DNA of 41,632 nucleotides from JACQGD01 sp045628725 (GCA_045628725.1 JAZQPT010000043.1:1-41632); one strand, 5' to 3'. Counted from the first letter of the stretch, positions 1 through 8,559 are shown. The notes: generated from the letters alone by a model not told the origin. Numbers and translations are program-made.

Positions 1-455
1 GCGGAAGGCGCCCAGGCAGTATAGGCAGGCTGCGGGGGCAGCTGAGTCGGTTAGCGCCGACAAAGTACCGGCTCGGGTACCGGGCGTTGTGCTGTTGGAG
101 GGGTGTTTCCTCTCCGGCGAGAAATGACACGAAAGCAGGCCCCACCAGCTGCTCAGATCCGATGGAGACCCCTTGTGCAGGAAGAGTTGAGAACGTGCCA
201 GAGGAGGGCGCCGAGGATGGAACAGAGGGACCAGAGAGGAGAGCCAAGAAGGGGTCCGACTGCGAGGGGGCGAGCGGCATATCGTACAGATTTCTGTATC
301 CTGGGGGCGCAATAATTCGTTAGCATCTTGTATCTTCAAACAAGCTGGTTTATAGGAGGGTAAGGACCTACCTTCGGGGATAGTGAAGGACGTGTCAGGC
401 AGTGGCCCTTTGATTTCGCCGGTCCCGTCTCCCATATAGACGTACTTTATCTTCT
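1..455. other. Foreign-looking segment at the left edge, no recognised gene
   Basis: The first 300 bases are about 62% G+C by hand count and purine-rich on the plus strand, unlike the roughly 45% of the following genes. Composition falls towards 300-455. Several frames are open. The longest is on the minus strand, stop-free from a possible ATG at 435 to the window edge (145 codons), but its translation is rich in Ser, Pro and Arg and I recognise no family. Short plus-strand frames at 87-323 and 103-315 are equally anonymous. At about 456 the sequence changes abruptly into the Pro-Thr linker of the next gene. It could be a real neighbouring gene, a recombination junction, or a chimeric contig end. 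Confidence 0.5.
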
Positions 456-485
456 ACGCCACCGCCAAAACCAACGCCTACCCCG

Positions 486-1847
486 GTGCCAACTCCGACA
501 CCAAAGCCAACACCTACTCCGACGCCAACTCCAGTGTCAACACCCACACCGGAACCAAGTGCTTCAACGCAGACAACACCCGAACTAGGGCCCGAAGCAT
601 CACTCGATATAACCCCTGAACAGATAGATGCAGATGATCTTTCGGTCGGGAGCGTAACGACAAAGCCTAGCTGGAAAAGTTCAGAAATCAGCTGGATGAC
701 ATCCCTACCGGACGTCGTATCAGCTATCGAAGTTGGCACCACAAAAGACAAACTCGAACCAGGGGGTGACGTCACAAAACAAGAAGACGGGACATCACTC
801 GTTACATTACTCAATTTACAGGCGGGCACACGCTATTACTACATTATTACCGCTACCTCAGAATCAGACTCTGCAAAAAAAGCCACCTATAGCGGCGCAT
901 TCACTACGCGGGGCTATCCTGTGACGTTGCAACTTACTCAAGAAAGTAAGCCGCTTCCTGGGGCAAAAGTTACCATCGATAAAGGCGTTTATACATCTGA
1001 CAAAATGGGCGCAGTCGTACTAGAGCTAGCGGACAAGCCTTATTCCGCAACCATAACCGACAAGGACAATACTTCAAAGAAAGTTTCGTTTACCGTTGCC
1101 GAAAAAACAATACCGTCAAACGGAGACAATCCGCAGATGCAAAAATTTAGCTTTAGTATCGCTAAGCAATCAACAAACATCGGAGAGGGTACCCCAATCG
1201 CCCTGATTGTCGGTAGTGCCATTGCGGGGCTTGCACTAATTGGTGGATTTTTATTGTTTCTGCTATACAGGCGACGTCGCAACGAGCAGTTTGCCATGCC
1301 AACAACAGTGAGTGATGGCTATGCATGGGCCGAAACTCCCTCGACAGCCGCTATGCCTATTAGTAGCGACCCAATAGAATATGACGCGCCCGTCGAGACG
1401 ACGCAGTACACCCAATTAGATTCTAACGCGCCTCAATACACGCCCGATCCTGAACAATTAATTGACTCATATTCATCCGTTTACGAGCAGCCGGCAGTCA
1501 TCGAGAGTCAATCCTACACAGCGCAATATGACACCCCTGTCGAGACGCCGCAGCAAGTAACGACACCGTATAACCAATCCGTTGTAGATGAAGACGTTGT
1601 GAATTCGCCCGAAATTTCTAGTCCGTACGAAAGCGAACCGATAGCTATCACTCCCATAGACGACACCGTACAAACCGAGTGGTCAGCTACCACGCCATCA
1701 TCCGAGGTACCGCTACCTATCGCCGCCGATGACGATCAGGAGACTCTCCCGCTTCAGCCTGCACAACCAGGTGCCATCTATGATCCGACAACTGGTGAAC
1801 TTGCTATAATCCATCACGATAAAAGTGTCAGAAAGGAAAGTGTCTGA
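486..1847 (+). CDS. Membrane-anchored Fn3-like surface protein, N-terminus missing
   Basis: The frame is open from 414, and recognisable protein starts about 456 inside a TP/KP-repeat linker. The GTG at 486 is the only formal start and is probably not a true one. After the linker comes a fibronectin-III-like domain (roughly residues 50-145) of the type seen beside purple acid phosphatases. Next is a small carboxypeptidase-regulatory-like beta domain, then one transmembrane helix (about 238-262) followed by RRRR. The long Pro/Thr/acidic tail should be cytoplasmic. The downstream neighbour has the same order but also a signal peptide and a cohesin-like domain before the linker, so this gene looks 5'-truncated. 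Its TGA overlaps the next ATG by one base (TGATG), implying translational coupling. A surface or adhesion role is inferred. Confidence 0.75.
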   Translation: MPTPTPKPTPTPTPTPVSTPTPEPSASTQTTPELGPEASLDITPEQIDADDLSVGSVTTKPSWKSSEISWMTSLPDVVSAIEVGTTKDKLEPGGDVTKQEDGTSLVTLLNLQAGTRYYYIITATSESDSAKKATYSGAFTTRGYPVTLQLTQESKPLPGAKVTIDKGVYTSDKMGAVVLELADKPYSATITDKDNTSKKVSFTVAEKTIPSNGDNPQMQKFSFSIAKQSTNIGEGTPIALIVGSAIAGLALIGGFLLFLLYRRRRNEQFAMPTTVSDGYAWAETPSTAAMPISSDPIEYDAPVETTQYTQLDSNAPQYTPDPEQLIDSYSSVYEQPAVIESQSYTAQYDTPVETPQQVTTPYNQSVVDEDVVNSPEISSPYESEPIAITPIDDTVQTEWSATTPSSEVPLPIAADDDQETLPLQPAQPGAIYDPTTGELAIIHHDKSVRKESV

Positions 1848-3421
1848 TGATACACCTCGCCACTCGTCGCATATTACCTATAGCAGGCATCTTTATTTTA
1901 GTTATGTCGCTCATTACTACGTCTGTTACTCATGCAGCTGGCAACCAGCTATATGTCACGCCAGATACGTCACAACTAAACGTCGGCGGAACAGTTACGG
2001 TAAGCGTTAGGGGCTATATCGAGAGTAATAGCACCGGCAATGCAGTGGGTACGGTAACGTATCCAGTAGGACAGTTACGAGTATTAGGAACATCCGTCAC
2101 CGAAAGTGATTACAATGCGCCGAATATATCACTAGGAAGCGGCACCGTTGGATTTTCTGCCACCAGTAGCAAGCTGCGTCCTATAAAAATTTTTAGTATT
2201 ACATTCCAAGCAACTGCTCCGGGTAGCGCAGTTGTAGGGTTTAGTGGAAATAGCAACATCAACCAAACGGCGACTATCCACAAGACAGGAACGTACGCTA
2301 TCGTCGCACCAACACCTACTCCGACGCCAACGCCGTCACCTAGCCCTAAACCAACGCCAACACCTACTCCGACGCCAACAGAACCACAGGCCACACCTGA
2401 AACTATTATTCCCGCCCAAGAAAGCGACGAAGATGTCACAGTAGCCGACACTACAGGCTTGATTAGTGATGTCACCAGTACGGGAAAGTATACAGAAGCT
2501 TCAATCAAGTGGAGTATGTCAGCTGCAAACGGGAATAGTCAGCTTTTGTATGGAACATCGAGTCAAGAGGTAACAACAAAAGCAGAGGTAGTAAGGGCGG
2601 AAGACGGAACATACAGCGCAACGATTCCGAATACAAAGCCCGGTCAACGATATTTTTACACCATCAATGGAACAGGCGACGATGGAAAGACCGGAACTTA
2701 CAGTAGCACTGTATCAACATTAGGATACCCGATTACAATTAAACTAACTCAAAATGGCGCCATTGCTACAGGTGCCGACATACAAATCGGACGACAGCGC
2801 TATGCAACAAGTCGCGACGGTATTATAACCCTGGCATTGGCAGAAGGGACTTATAGTATCAGGATCGCCGCTGGAACATCAACATTGAGCGAAAAGGTCG
2901 TCGTCGCAAAGAAGCCTATCCCACAAGACGGAAGCGCGCCGGAGAAACAAATATTCACCTTCGACATCCCCGCGGCTGCTGTCGAAAAAGAACCCCTATC
3001 TCCTTTCGTCTTTGTCGGCGTTATGGTTGGCGGCGCAGTCATTATTACGGTGTCACTATTTGCCTATATCACGATACGACGTCGGCGCTACGAAACAGGG
3101 TCCGGATACACCAATACGGCAGCAACATCAGTCGTCATTAACGATGGTTACGACTGGCGCGCAGAGCAGCTTCAACAGCAGCAAGCTGAAAATATGCCAA
3201 TATACGGTCAAACTAATGAACAGCCTTACATAAATAACATTCAAGACGCAGCAACGGCCAGTCATGATAATTCTGTTTATATAGATGAAGCTGAACCGAA
3301 AGATATGTACGAACTAGCGAGAGAGCAATCAGCCGCTCAAGCTTCACCGCAGCAATCTACTACTTTGCGCGGTAGCGAGTGGCCACAAAATCCCAGTCCA
3401 CCACATTCCACCAGGCTTTGA
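1847..3421 (+). CDS. Secreted, membrane-anchored cohesin-like/Fn3 surface protein
   Basis: This 524-residue protein has an N-terminal signal peptide (residues 1-30, hydrophobic core then THA-AG). A cohesin-like beta-sandwich follows (about 32-150), then a Pro-Thr repeat linker (about 155-185), an Fn3-like domain (about 195-300) and a short regulatory-like beta domain. One transmembrane helix lies at about 383-408, followed by IRRRRYE and a Gln-rich cytoplasmic tail. It is the full-length paralog of the preceding gene and is translationally coupled to it. Cohesin-like domains usually bind other proteins, so display or adhesion on the cell surface is the likely role; the ligand is unknown. Its last 20 codons overlap the end of sodA on the opposite strand. 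Confidence 0.8.
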   Translation: MIHLATRRILPIAGIFILVMSLITTSVTHAAGNQLYVTPDTSQLNVGGTVTVSVRGYIESNSTGNAVGTVTYPVGQLRVLGTSVTESDYNAPNISLGSGTVGFSATSSKLRPIKIFSITFQATAPGSAVVGFSGNSNINQTATIHKTGTYAIVAPTPTPTPTPSPSPKPTPTPTPTPTEPQATPETIIPAQESDEDVTVADTTGLISDVTSTGKYTEASIKWSMSAANGNSQLLYGTSSQEVTTKAEVVRAEDGTYSATIPNTKPGQRYFYTINGTGDDGKTGTYSSTVSTLGYPITIKLTQNGAIATGADIQIGRQRYATSRDGIITLALAEGTYSIRIAAGTSTLSEKVVVAKKPIPQDGSAPEKQIFTFDIPAAAVEKEPLSPFVFVGVMVGGAVIITVSLFAYITIRRRRYETGSGYTNTAATSVVINDGYDWRAEQLQQQQAENMPIYGQTNEQPYINNIQDAATASHDNSVYIDEAEPKDMYELAREQSAAQASPQQSTTLRGSEWPQNPSPPHSTRL

Positions 3422-3956
3422 CATAGTCGTCTCGTTTATTTTTGTAGTCGAGATAATAGGCATGTTCCCATACATCGAGGCCCAGAATCGGTGCTGATTT
3501 TCCCTGCATGATAGGATTGTCTTGATTGGGCGTCGTTATAATTTCTAAATCGGGCTGTAGCCAAACCCAACCACTTCCAAAAACCCCGAGTGATTTTGTT
3601 GTAAATTCATCAACAAAGTTTTGATATGAACCGTATTTCTGAGTTATCACGGTAGCAATATCGCCCGTCGGCTCACCGCCGCCATCTGGCGACATCCACT
3701 GCCAGAATAAACTATGATTGTAGTGACCACCACCATTATTTCGAACTGCAGTCTGAACAACACCAGGCAAGCTATCTATATTCTCTAATAAACTCTCAAG
3801 AGGACGCTCCTTTAGTGCCGGCACATCGTCTAGCGCTTTATTTAGCTTATCAACATATGTCTGGTGATGCTTATCATGATGTAGCTGCATAATATCTGCG
3901 CTAATATAATTTCCGAGTGATCCATAATCGTATCCTAAATCTGGTACCGTATACAT
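3360..3956 (-). CDS. sodA: Superoxide dismutase, Mn-type
   Basis: Converts superoxide to oxygen and hydrogen peroxide. The 198-residue length is normal for the Fe/Mn family. The four metal ligands are visible: His26 (LHHDKHH), His81 (YNHSLFW), and Asp161 and His165 in the DVWEHAYY signature. The outer-sphere residues favour manganese: Gly-Gly-His before the YNH motif, and Gln145 in NQDNP, the position of the MnSOD glutamine. There is no signal peptide, so it is cytosolic. Its start has a good ribosome site (GGAGAG) and lies 25 bases after the foldase gene, so it is probably the last gene of a PH protein-foldase-sodA operon. Its last 62 bases are antisense to the convergent surface protein gene. 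Confidence 0.96.
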   Translation of the reverse strand: MYTVPDLGYDYGSLGNYISADIMQLHHDKHHQTYVDKLNKALDDVPALKERPLESLLENIDSLPGVVQTAVRNNGGGHYNHSLFWQWMSPDGGGEPTGDIATVITQKYGSYQNFVDEFTTKSLGVFGSGWVWLQPDLEIITTPNQDNPIMQGKSAPILGLDVWEHAYYLDYKNKRDDYVKAWWNVVDWDFVATRYRAK

Positions 3957-3981
3957 AACTCTCCTCCGCTCCTCTAATTTA

Positions 3982-5040
3982 TTACAGCTGTGGCATAGAT
4001 TGGTTTTTAATCTCTGGAATTGAGATATACTCGGTCACGCTATTGTCGGCACGAACTTTCTCGAGCTGTTCTTTAAAGACAGACAATGGAATTTTGATGT
4101 AGGCGTAACTAATTCGCCCGTCATTGTCACTATCAAGCAGTCGAACGATATAGTACCCATCGCCAGATGATGATTTAAATGCACTGGAAGTCTCATTTTT
4201 CTTTAAAGTCGATGCCTTTGCGGCTAGCCCGCCATCTTGGTTAGTGCGCGGCACAAGCGGAGTGACACCCGAGGTTACTTTCGATTCACCTTCACCACCA
4301 ATTGCGGCAGTAATTTTATCAAAATCACTCTCTGTCTTTAGCTGATCTATAATTTTGTCGCGTTTATCATTAGCGCCGGTATCAATAGCATAGGCAACCT
4401 CTTGACGAAGTAATTTACGTGACATTACTTCTCTTGCTTCTTGCGGAGTCCAGTCAAAATGATCTCGTACAATCGCGTCGTATGTCTCTTTTGAAGCCAT
4501 ACCGTCACGTGATTTACGCTGGAATGCTATGGCATCATCAATCTGCTGACTACTTATTTTTATACCTTTGTCTTTGGCGATCTTTGCAGCATATGCATCA
4601 GCAACGGCATCGTTTAGCGCCTTGCGCTTGATGTAATCAACCTGACCTTTACTGTCTGGCGCCTGCAGGTTAATACCCTCTTTCGTTTCAAGATAATGAG
4701 ACTGAGAACGATATCCAACTAGATACGTACTATAAGGTACAGAAACGCCCTCTACAGTCGCTACAGGCAGTGGCAGAACGCGTGTTATTCGATAAAAGAA
4801 CGTAGTGCTATTTTGCTGTGGATATAATTGCCACCAAGTGAACACTGTAATCAACAGCAGCGCAACAACACTAATAATAATCGTATTGAATACGAGGCGA
4901 TGTCGGGCATACTGAACGGGATACTTAAACCGTCGTCCACCCGCTAGAATACGCTCGCGGTGCTCAGCCACCGTCTCATTTGTAATACGAGTGGGAGGTT
5001 GCTGATTTTTAGTTTTTTTAAATCGTGATAATTTCTTCAT
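3982..5040 (-). CDS. Membrane-anchored SurA/PrsA-like peptidyl-prolyl isomerase
   Basis: 352 residues. A basic cytoplasmic segment (1-48) is followed by one transmembrane helix (about 50-71) and an extracytoplasmic part. Residues about 95-240 resemble the helical SurA N-terminal chaperone domain. The C-terminal part (about 250-330, with GDGYYIVRLLDS) resembles a divergent parvulin (PpiC) domain. The likely role is folding exported proteins outside the membrane, as PrsA does in Gram-positives. It starts one base after the PH protein gene stops and precedes sodA by 25 bases. A similar protein lies at 21402-22355. Isomerase activity is not certain because the parvulin domain is weak. Confidence 0.75.
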   Translation of the reverse strand: MKKLSRFKKTKNQQPPTRITNETVAEHRERILAGGRRFKYPVQYARHRLVFNTIIISVVALLLITVFTWWQLYPQQNSTTFFYRITRVLPLPVATVEGVSVPYSTYLVGYRSQSHYLETKEGINLQAPDSKGQVDYIKRKALNDAVADAYAAKIAKDKGIKISSQQIDDAIAFQRKSRDGMASKETYDAIVRDHFDWTPQEAREVMSRKLLRQEVAYAIDTGANDKRDKIIDQLKTESDFDKITAAIGGEGESKVTSGVTPLVPRTNQDGGLAAKASTLKKNETSSAFKSSSGDGYYIVRLLDSDNDGRISYAYIKIPLSVFKEQLEKVRADNSVTEYISIPEIKNQSMPQL

Positions 5041-5041
5041 A

Positions 5042-5566
5042 TTAAATCTCTTGAGTTTCTTGCTCAGCTAGTGCCGCGCTCACTGCGTCCTGTAGTTTAT
5101 TGTAGACATCGTCGGGATGTTCTACTTTGTTAATAACCAAATCGCCAACAAATGTTTGGATTACGATCGTTCCAAATCCGAATACTTCGCCACTGAATCC
5201 TGGTATATTATAGCTTATGTTTTGAATTTTTGACAGACGCAGCTCAACAACGTCCTTACCGAAAAACCCTCTTTGAGTTACCTGACGGATACGCTGATCG
5301 GTCACGATATATACCGTAAAATACCACATAATAAAGTGATATGAGAATAATATAAGGCCAAGAGTCAATCCGATTATTGGCAGTACCAGTAACTCGAGAA
5401 CCGTTTGCCATATTAAGAATGGAATGCACGTAACAACGAGGGGTATGAGCAGTAGATAGAAGCCTTTACGCATTGCGATAGGATGACGACGGAATACAAA
5501 GAGTAGCACCTCGCCGTCACGTTGACCTTCAAAATCATTTTCCGTCTCATCAGCCACTTTAGACAT
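5042..5566 (-). CDS. Bacterial PH-domain membrane protein (YdbT/DUF304-like)
   Basis: 174 residues with an acidic N-terminus and two closely spaced hydrophobic segments (about 33-53 and 57-84). A bacterial pleckstrin-homology domain then runs to about residue 150, with the typical YIVTDQRIRQ strand and the FGFGTIVIQT strand. Members of this family are membrane proteins of poorly known function. It is the first gene of the operon with the foldase and sodA. No Shine-Dalgarno sequence is visible. A perfect TATAAT lies six bases before the ATG, so the message probably begins at the start codon. Confidence 0.78.
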   Translation of the reverse strand: MSKVADETENDFEGQRDGEVLLFVFRRHPIAMRKGFYLLLIPLVVTCIPFLIWQTVLELLVLPIIGLTLGLILFSYHFIMWYFTVYIVTDQRIRQVTQRGFFGKDVVELRLSKIQNISYNIPGFSGEVFGFGTIVIQTFVGDLVINKVEHPDDVYNKLQDAVSAALAEQETQEI

Positions 5567-5572
5567 GTGTTC

Positions 5573-5578
5573 ATTATA
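5573..5578 (-). promoter_or_regulatory. -10 box for leaderless PH-domain gene
   Basis: TATAAT on the minus strand ends six bases before the ATG at 5566, placing the expected transcription start on or next to the A of ATG. The -35 region falls inside the tRNA terminator hairpin and has no good hexamer. Confidence 0.6.
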
Positions 5579-5580
5579 CT

Positions 5581-5603
5581 ACAAAAGACGCCCTAAAGCG
5601 TCT
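5581..5603 (-). terminator. Terminator downstream of tRNA-Arg
   Basis: Six-base-pair stem AGACGC/GCGTCT (5586-5591 with 5598-5603) and a six-base loop, followed on the minus strand by TTTTGT. It sits just beyond the tRNA 3' end and overlaps the promoter region of the PH-domain gene. Confidence 0.65.
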
Positions 5604-5618
5604 ATCGTTGGATTATTT

Positions 5619-5695
5619 TGGTACCCCGGGCAGGAGTCGAACCTGCAACCATATCCTTAGGACGGATCTACTCTATCCAGTTGAGCTACCGGGGC
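5619..5695 (-). tRNA. tRNA-Arg (anticodon CCU)
   Basis: 77 nt cloverleaf read on the minus strand. The acceptor is GCCCCGG with CCGGGGT (G-U at the end pair), the D arm is GCTC...GAGT, and the T arm is GCAGG-TTCGACT-CCTGC. The discriminator is A and CCA is encoded. The anticodon loop GTCCTAA gives CCU, which reads the arginine codon AGG. The first pair of the anticodon stem is a G-A mismatch. Confidence 0.95.
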
Positions 5696-5762
5696 GTACA
5701 CAATATAAGGCCATTGTATCATGGGCGACAGGCTCTCCCCTATCGCCCATAGACAATTGACT

Positions 5763-6272
5763 CTAGCGAGTAAACTTTTCGTGAGTCGTCTGGTAGATAT
5801 ATAGTTCGTTGTCACTAAACCAATGAGCAATTTCTTTTTCAGCCTCTTCAGGGTCACCGCTGGCGTGAATAAGATTTGGAATACCCTTGTCTTCAGAGTC
5901 AGCATATCCAAAGCTCATGTGAGAATAGTCACCACGAATCGTACCTGGAAGCGCTGATTTTGGCTCGGTTGTACCAACAAGCTTACGGATCAGTGCAACT
6001 GCCTCGACACCTTCGAACACCATTGCGATGACAGGGCCTTCAATCATCATGTTGAGTGTCACGTCAAAAGCGTGCTCACCACGACGTGTGATCATCTGAC
6101 CAATCTCTTCGTAGTGTTTGTGGTAGTGATCTTTAGTTGGAGCAATCATTTTTGTTCCAACAATTTTTAATCCAACGCGTTCAAAACGAGTTAGGATTTC
6201 GCCCACTAGCCCTCGTTGCACTGTATCTGGCTTAAATAATACTAGTGATTGCTGTACGTTGTTTGAACTCAT
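5763..6272 (-). CDS. ndk: Nucleoside diphosphate kinase
   Basis: Transfers the gamma phosphate between nucleoside triphosphates and diphosphates through a phosphohistidine. The catalytic histidine is His136 in NLIHASGDP. Lys14 in LFKPD and Arg113 in TIRGDY contact the nucleotide. At 169 residues it is longer than the usual 140 or so; the extra residues lie around the segment before the active-site motif (YADSEDKGIP) and at the C-terminus. A clear ribosome site (GAAGGAG) precedes the ATG at 6272. It is transcribed away from the recombinase gene, with 110 bases between them, and the tRNA follows it. Confidence 0.95.
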   Translation of the reverse strand: MSSNNVQQSLVLFKPDTVQRGLVGEILTRFERVGLKIVGTKMIAPTKDHYHKHYEEIGQMITRRGEHAFDVTLNMMIEGPVIAMVFEGVEAVALIRKLVGTTEPKSALPGTIRGDYSHMSFGYADSEDKGIPNLIHASGDPEEAEKEIAHWFSDNELYIYQTTHEKFTR

Positions 6273-6371
6273 ATGTTCTCCTTCGTTAATAATGTCTGAA
6301 TCTGCTAGATTAATTGTATCAGAACATCAGCGGTCACACACTATATATAATTTCATTCTAGTCGCTGGCCC

Positions 6372-6377
6372 TATATT
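6372..6377 (+). promoter_or_regulatory. -10 box for leaderless recombinase gene
   Basis: TATATT lies five bases before the ATG at 6383. No Shine-Dalgarno sequence precedes any of the clustered ATGs (6383, 6398, 6404, 6416), which favours a leaderless start at 6383. Confidence 0.4.
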
Positions 6378-6382
6378 ACGCT

Positions 6383-7315
6383 ATGCTTAAAGCAGTTATG
6401 TATATGTCAGAACTTATGTTGGAATATATTGAGCACCTTGAGGTTGAGGGTGGACGATCCGCAAAAACAGCGGAAAACTACCACCTATATCTTGATAGAT
6501 TCGTTGAATTCGTTGGCGACATAGAAGTTTCGAAAATTACAAGCGAAAATATTCGTAAATATCGCCTGTGGCTAAACCGTTATAAAAATAACAACGAAGA
6601 CGAATTAGCTATCATAACGCAGAGCTACCATTTGATTGCCCTGCGTGGTTTTTTGAGCTACCTCTCTGTTAGAGATATTCCTAGCTTAAGCCCTGAGAAG
6701 ATAATTCTGCCAAAGGTCGCTCGAAAACAAGTGACATTTCTTCACTACGATGAAGTTGAACGATTGCTTGAGCAGATACCGCTTAATGACGAATCAGGTC
6801 TTCGCGACCGTGCAATCGTTGAGCTTTTATTCTCTAGCGGGTTACGCGTATCAGAACTTGTCAATTTAAATCGAGATCACATAAACACGAAACGCCGCGA
6901 ATTTATGGTCAGAGGCAAGGGCCAAAAAGACCGTCCGGTTTTTATCGGCGAATCGGCGGCGACAAGAGTTACTGACTATATTAGTGTCCGTGACGACAGT
7001 CTCCCGCCATTATTCATTAGCTATAGTCGAAACTCTGTACAGACAAATACTGGCGATTATCGACGCCTTACAAGTCGTAGTATCCAGCGAATACTATCAA
7101 AATATGCCCGCTTAGCTGGCATTACAAAACACGTCAGCCCTCACACACTTAGGCATAGCTATGCTACAGATTTACTTATGAACGGTGCCGATATCAGAAG
7201 TGTCCAGAGCATGCTTGGTCACAGTAGCATTACGACAACCCAGGTCTACACCCACGTTACAGATGAACATCTTCGCGAAGTATATGAAAAATTTCATAGC
7301 GACACTGAAATATAA
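6383..7315 (+). CDS. xerA: Tyrosine site-specific recombinase, XerC/XerD/XerA type
   Basis: 310 residues, the usual Xer size. An N-terminal SAM-like core-binding domain (about 10-100) precedes the catalytic domain. The full catalytic set is visible: Arg155 (SSGLRVSEL), Lys179 (RGKGQKDRP), His254 and Arg257 (HTLRH), His280 (LGHSS) and the nucleophile Tyr289 (VYTHV). It probably resolves chromosome dimers at a dif site together with FtsK, which is encoded further along this window. No second Xer protein is seen here, so a single-recombinase XerA/XerH-like system is possible; the symbol is tentative. The start could be 6383, 6398 or 6404. It converges on the pilin cluster. Confidence 0.9.
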   Translation: MLKAVMYMSELMLEYIEHLEVEGGRSAKTAENYHLYLDRFVEFVGDIEVSKITSENIRKYRLWLNRYKNNNEDELAIITQSYHLIALRGFLSYLSVRDIPSLSPEKIILPKVARKQVTFLHYDEVERLLEQIPLNDESGLRDRAIVELLFSSGLRVSELVNLNRDHINTKRREFMVRGKGQKDRPVFIGESAATRVTDYISVRDDSLPPLFISYSRNSVQTNTGDYRRLTSRSIQRILSKYARLAGITKHVSPHTLRHSYATDLLMNGADIRSVQSMLGHSSITTTQVYTHVTDEHLREVYEKFHSDTEI

Positions 7316-7345
7316 AAAAATGAGCGACAGTAAAGGTCGCTCATT
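7313..7345 (-). terminator. Terminator of minor-pilin operon
   Basis: Ten-base-pair perfect stem (7319-7328 with 7336-7345) and a seven-base loop. Read leftward it is followed by a run of T, so it ends the minor pilin operon. Read rightward it may also serve the recombinase gene, though the T tract is poor. Confidence 0.8.
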
Positions 7346-7363
7346 ACGTCACTAAACACTAAT

Positions 7364-8557
7364 CTATGCAGACGGGTCGCATTCACCCCTATCGTAATCC
7401 GCTGCGTTATTTGTAACGAGGAATGTCTTACATAGGTTACCGGTGATATCAACTGCAGCTTCAGGATACGGGAAAGAACTGACATCAAGTTCTACACGAC
7501 TCTGTACGCGGCGGAATTGATCATTAGCGCGGCCAGTTGAGTCAACTACTGCCTGTGCGCCGGCAAATTTAACAGGAGTAGATCCGTTAAACAGCTGGAT
7601 TCTGAAATCATTACCATTGCCGTACAGCCCGTTAAGACGTAAAAACGCTGTACGTTCGTTATTGCTCTGACCGATTGCTTGAGGAAGGAGTATTGTGGCT
7701 TTACAAGCGTATCGGTTTGAATTAAACTCGTCTTCACATTTTACTTGGCGCAATATATTTGCATCTTTTGACTTCCGGGAATCCATCAGATAGCTAAATA
7801 CCCCCTCTGGTCCAATCTCATTTGATATCCCACTTGGATACAAAAAGAGTGTATTTGTGTTTGATTTTCCATCAACGCTATTATCGAAGTCCGAAAGCTG
7901 GAAACCAGCCGTAGCCGTACCAAACTGAATCAACTGAGACCGCATAAGTGCAGGTCGATTAGCTGACCATTCGTCAAGTTTCGGCAGTACAGCGCCATCA
8001 GTTTGAGGTAGCTCCACCGTATTAGCACCATCTTCGTCATCTTGATCTAGATTAGCCTCTGTAAACCATTCGAGTGATATTCGATCAAACTGCTGAGTGC
8101 CCCTGAGAGGAACCAGGCGTGATGTACCTGAAGTAAGCGTCCCAATGTAATCTTCGCTATCGGGTGTTACTTTTACGCAGGTGTATGCTTGCTGCAAGGC
8201 TTCATCGCCAACCTGTTGCTTAATCATCACTTCTTTTCCTAGTGGAACGACACCCGCTTTTTGTAATGTATCGCACTCTTGTCGTCCAAAGACTTGCGCG
8301 AGACGATCACACTCTAGCGTATCGCCGTCAGCACAAACAGTACTGTATTTTACCAGCGCACGCTTCGCATCCTCGACACCGGCTTGAGCGGAGTCATATG
8401 CACTTCGAGATAGGTCGTCGGCAATCGCCTGACGCTGCCCCTGAATCATCAACGCGACAAAACTTACGCTCATTACTGTCACGAGAAGTGCAGAAAATAC
8501 GACAACGAATAGCGAAACGGCGCCTCGCTCATACCTTTTTTTTGTTATCTGAATCAT
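7364..8557 (-). CDS. PilX-like type IV pilus minor component
   Basis: 397 residues. The N-terminus (basic, then GAVSLFVVVFSALL, about 12-38) resembles the PilX N-terminal domain, with one membrane-spanning helix followed by a helix carrying SAYDSAQAGVEDAKRAL. A large extracytoplasmic beta-rich domain follows. The glutamate at position +5 of normal prepilins is absent (Phe instead), a feature shared with GspK/PilX-type tip proteins. It is the last gene of the minor-pilin operon, starts two bases after the PilW-like gene, and is followed by a strong terminator. It is probably part of the pilus tip or initiation complex. Confidence 0.75.
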   Translation of the reverse strand: MIQITKKRYERGAVSLFVVVFSALLVTVMSVSFVALMIQGQRQAIADDLSRSAYDSAQAGVEDAKRALVKYSTVCADGDTLECDRLAQVFGRQECDTLQKAGVVPLGKEVMIKQQVGDEALQQAYTCVKVTPDSEDYIGTLTSGTSRLVPLRGTQQFDRISLEWFTEANLDQDDEDGANTVELPQTDGAVLPKLDEWSANRPALMRSQLIQFGTATAGFQLSDFDNSVDGKSNTNTLFLYPSGISNEIGPEGVFSYLMDSRKSKDANILRQVKCEDEFNSNRYACKATILLPQAIGQSNNERTAFLRLNGLYGNGNDFRIQLFNGSTPVKFAGAQAVVDSTGRANDQFRRVQSRVELDVSSFPYPEAAVDITGNLCKTFLVTNNAADYDRGECDPSA

Positions 8558-8559
8558 TA

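Noticed and set aside
395..829. Minus-strand frame over the start of the first surface protein
   Set aside because: It is the antisense of the Pro-Thr repeat (giving Gly-Val repeats) and has no family resemblance.
2110..2508. Minus-strand frame with Gly-Val repeats
   Set aside because: Antisense shadow of the second Pro-Thr linker.
5657..5911. Minus-strand frame crossing tRNA-Arg and ndk
   Set aside because: It runs through a clear tRNA and the end of ndk in another frame.
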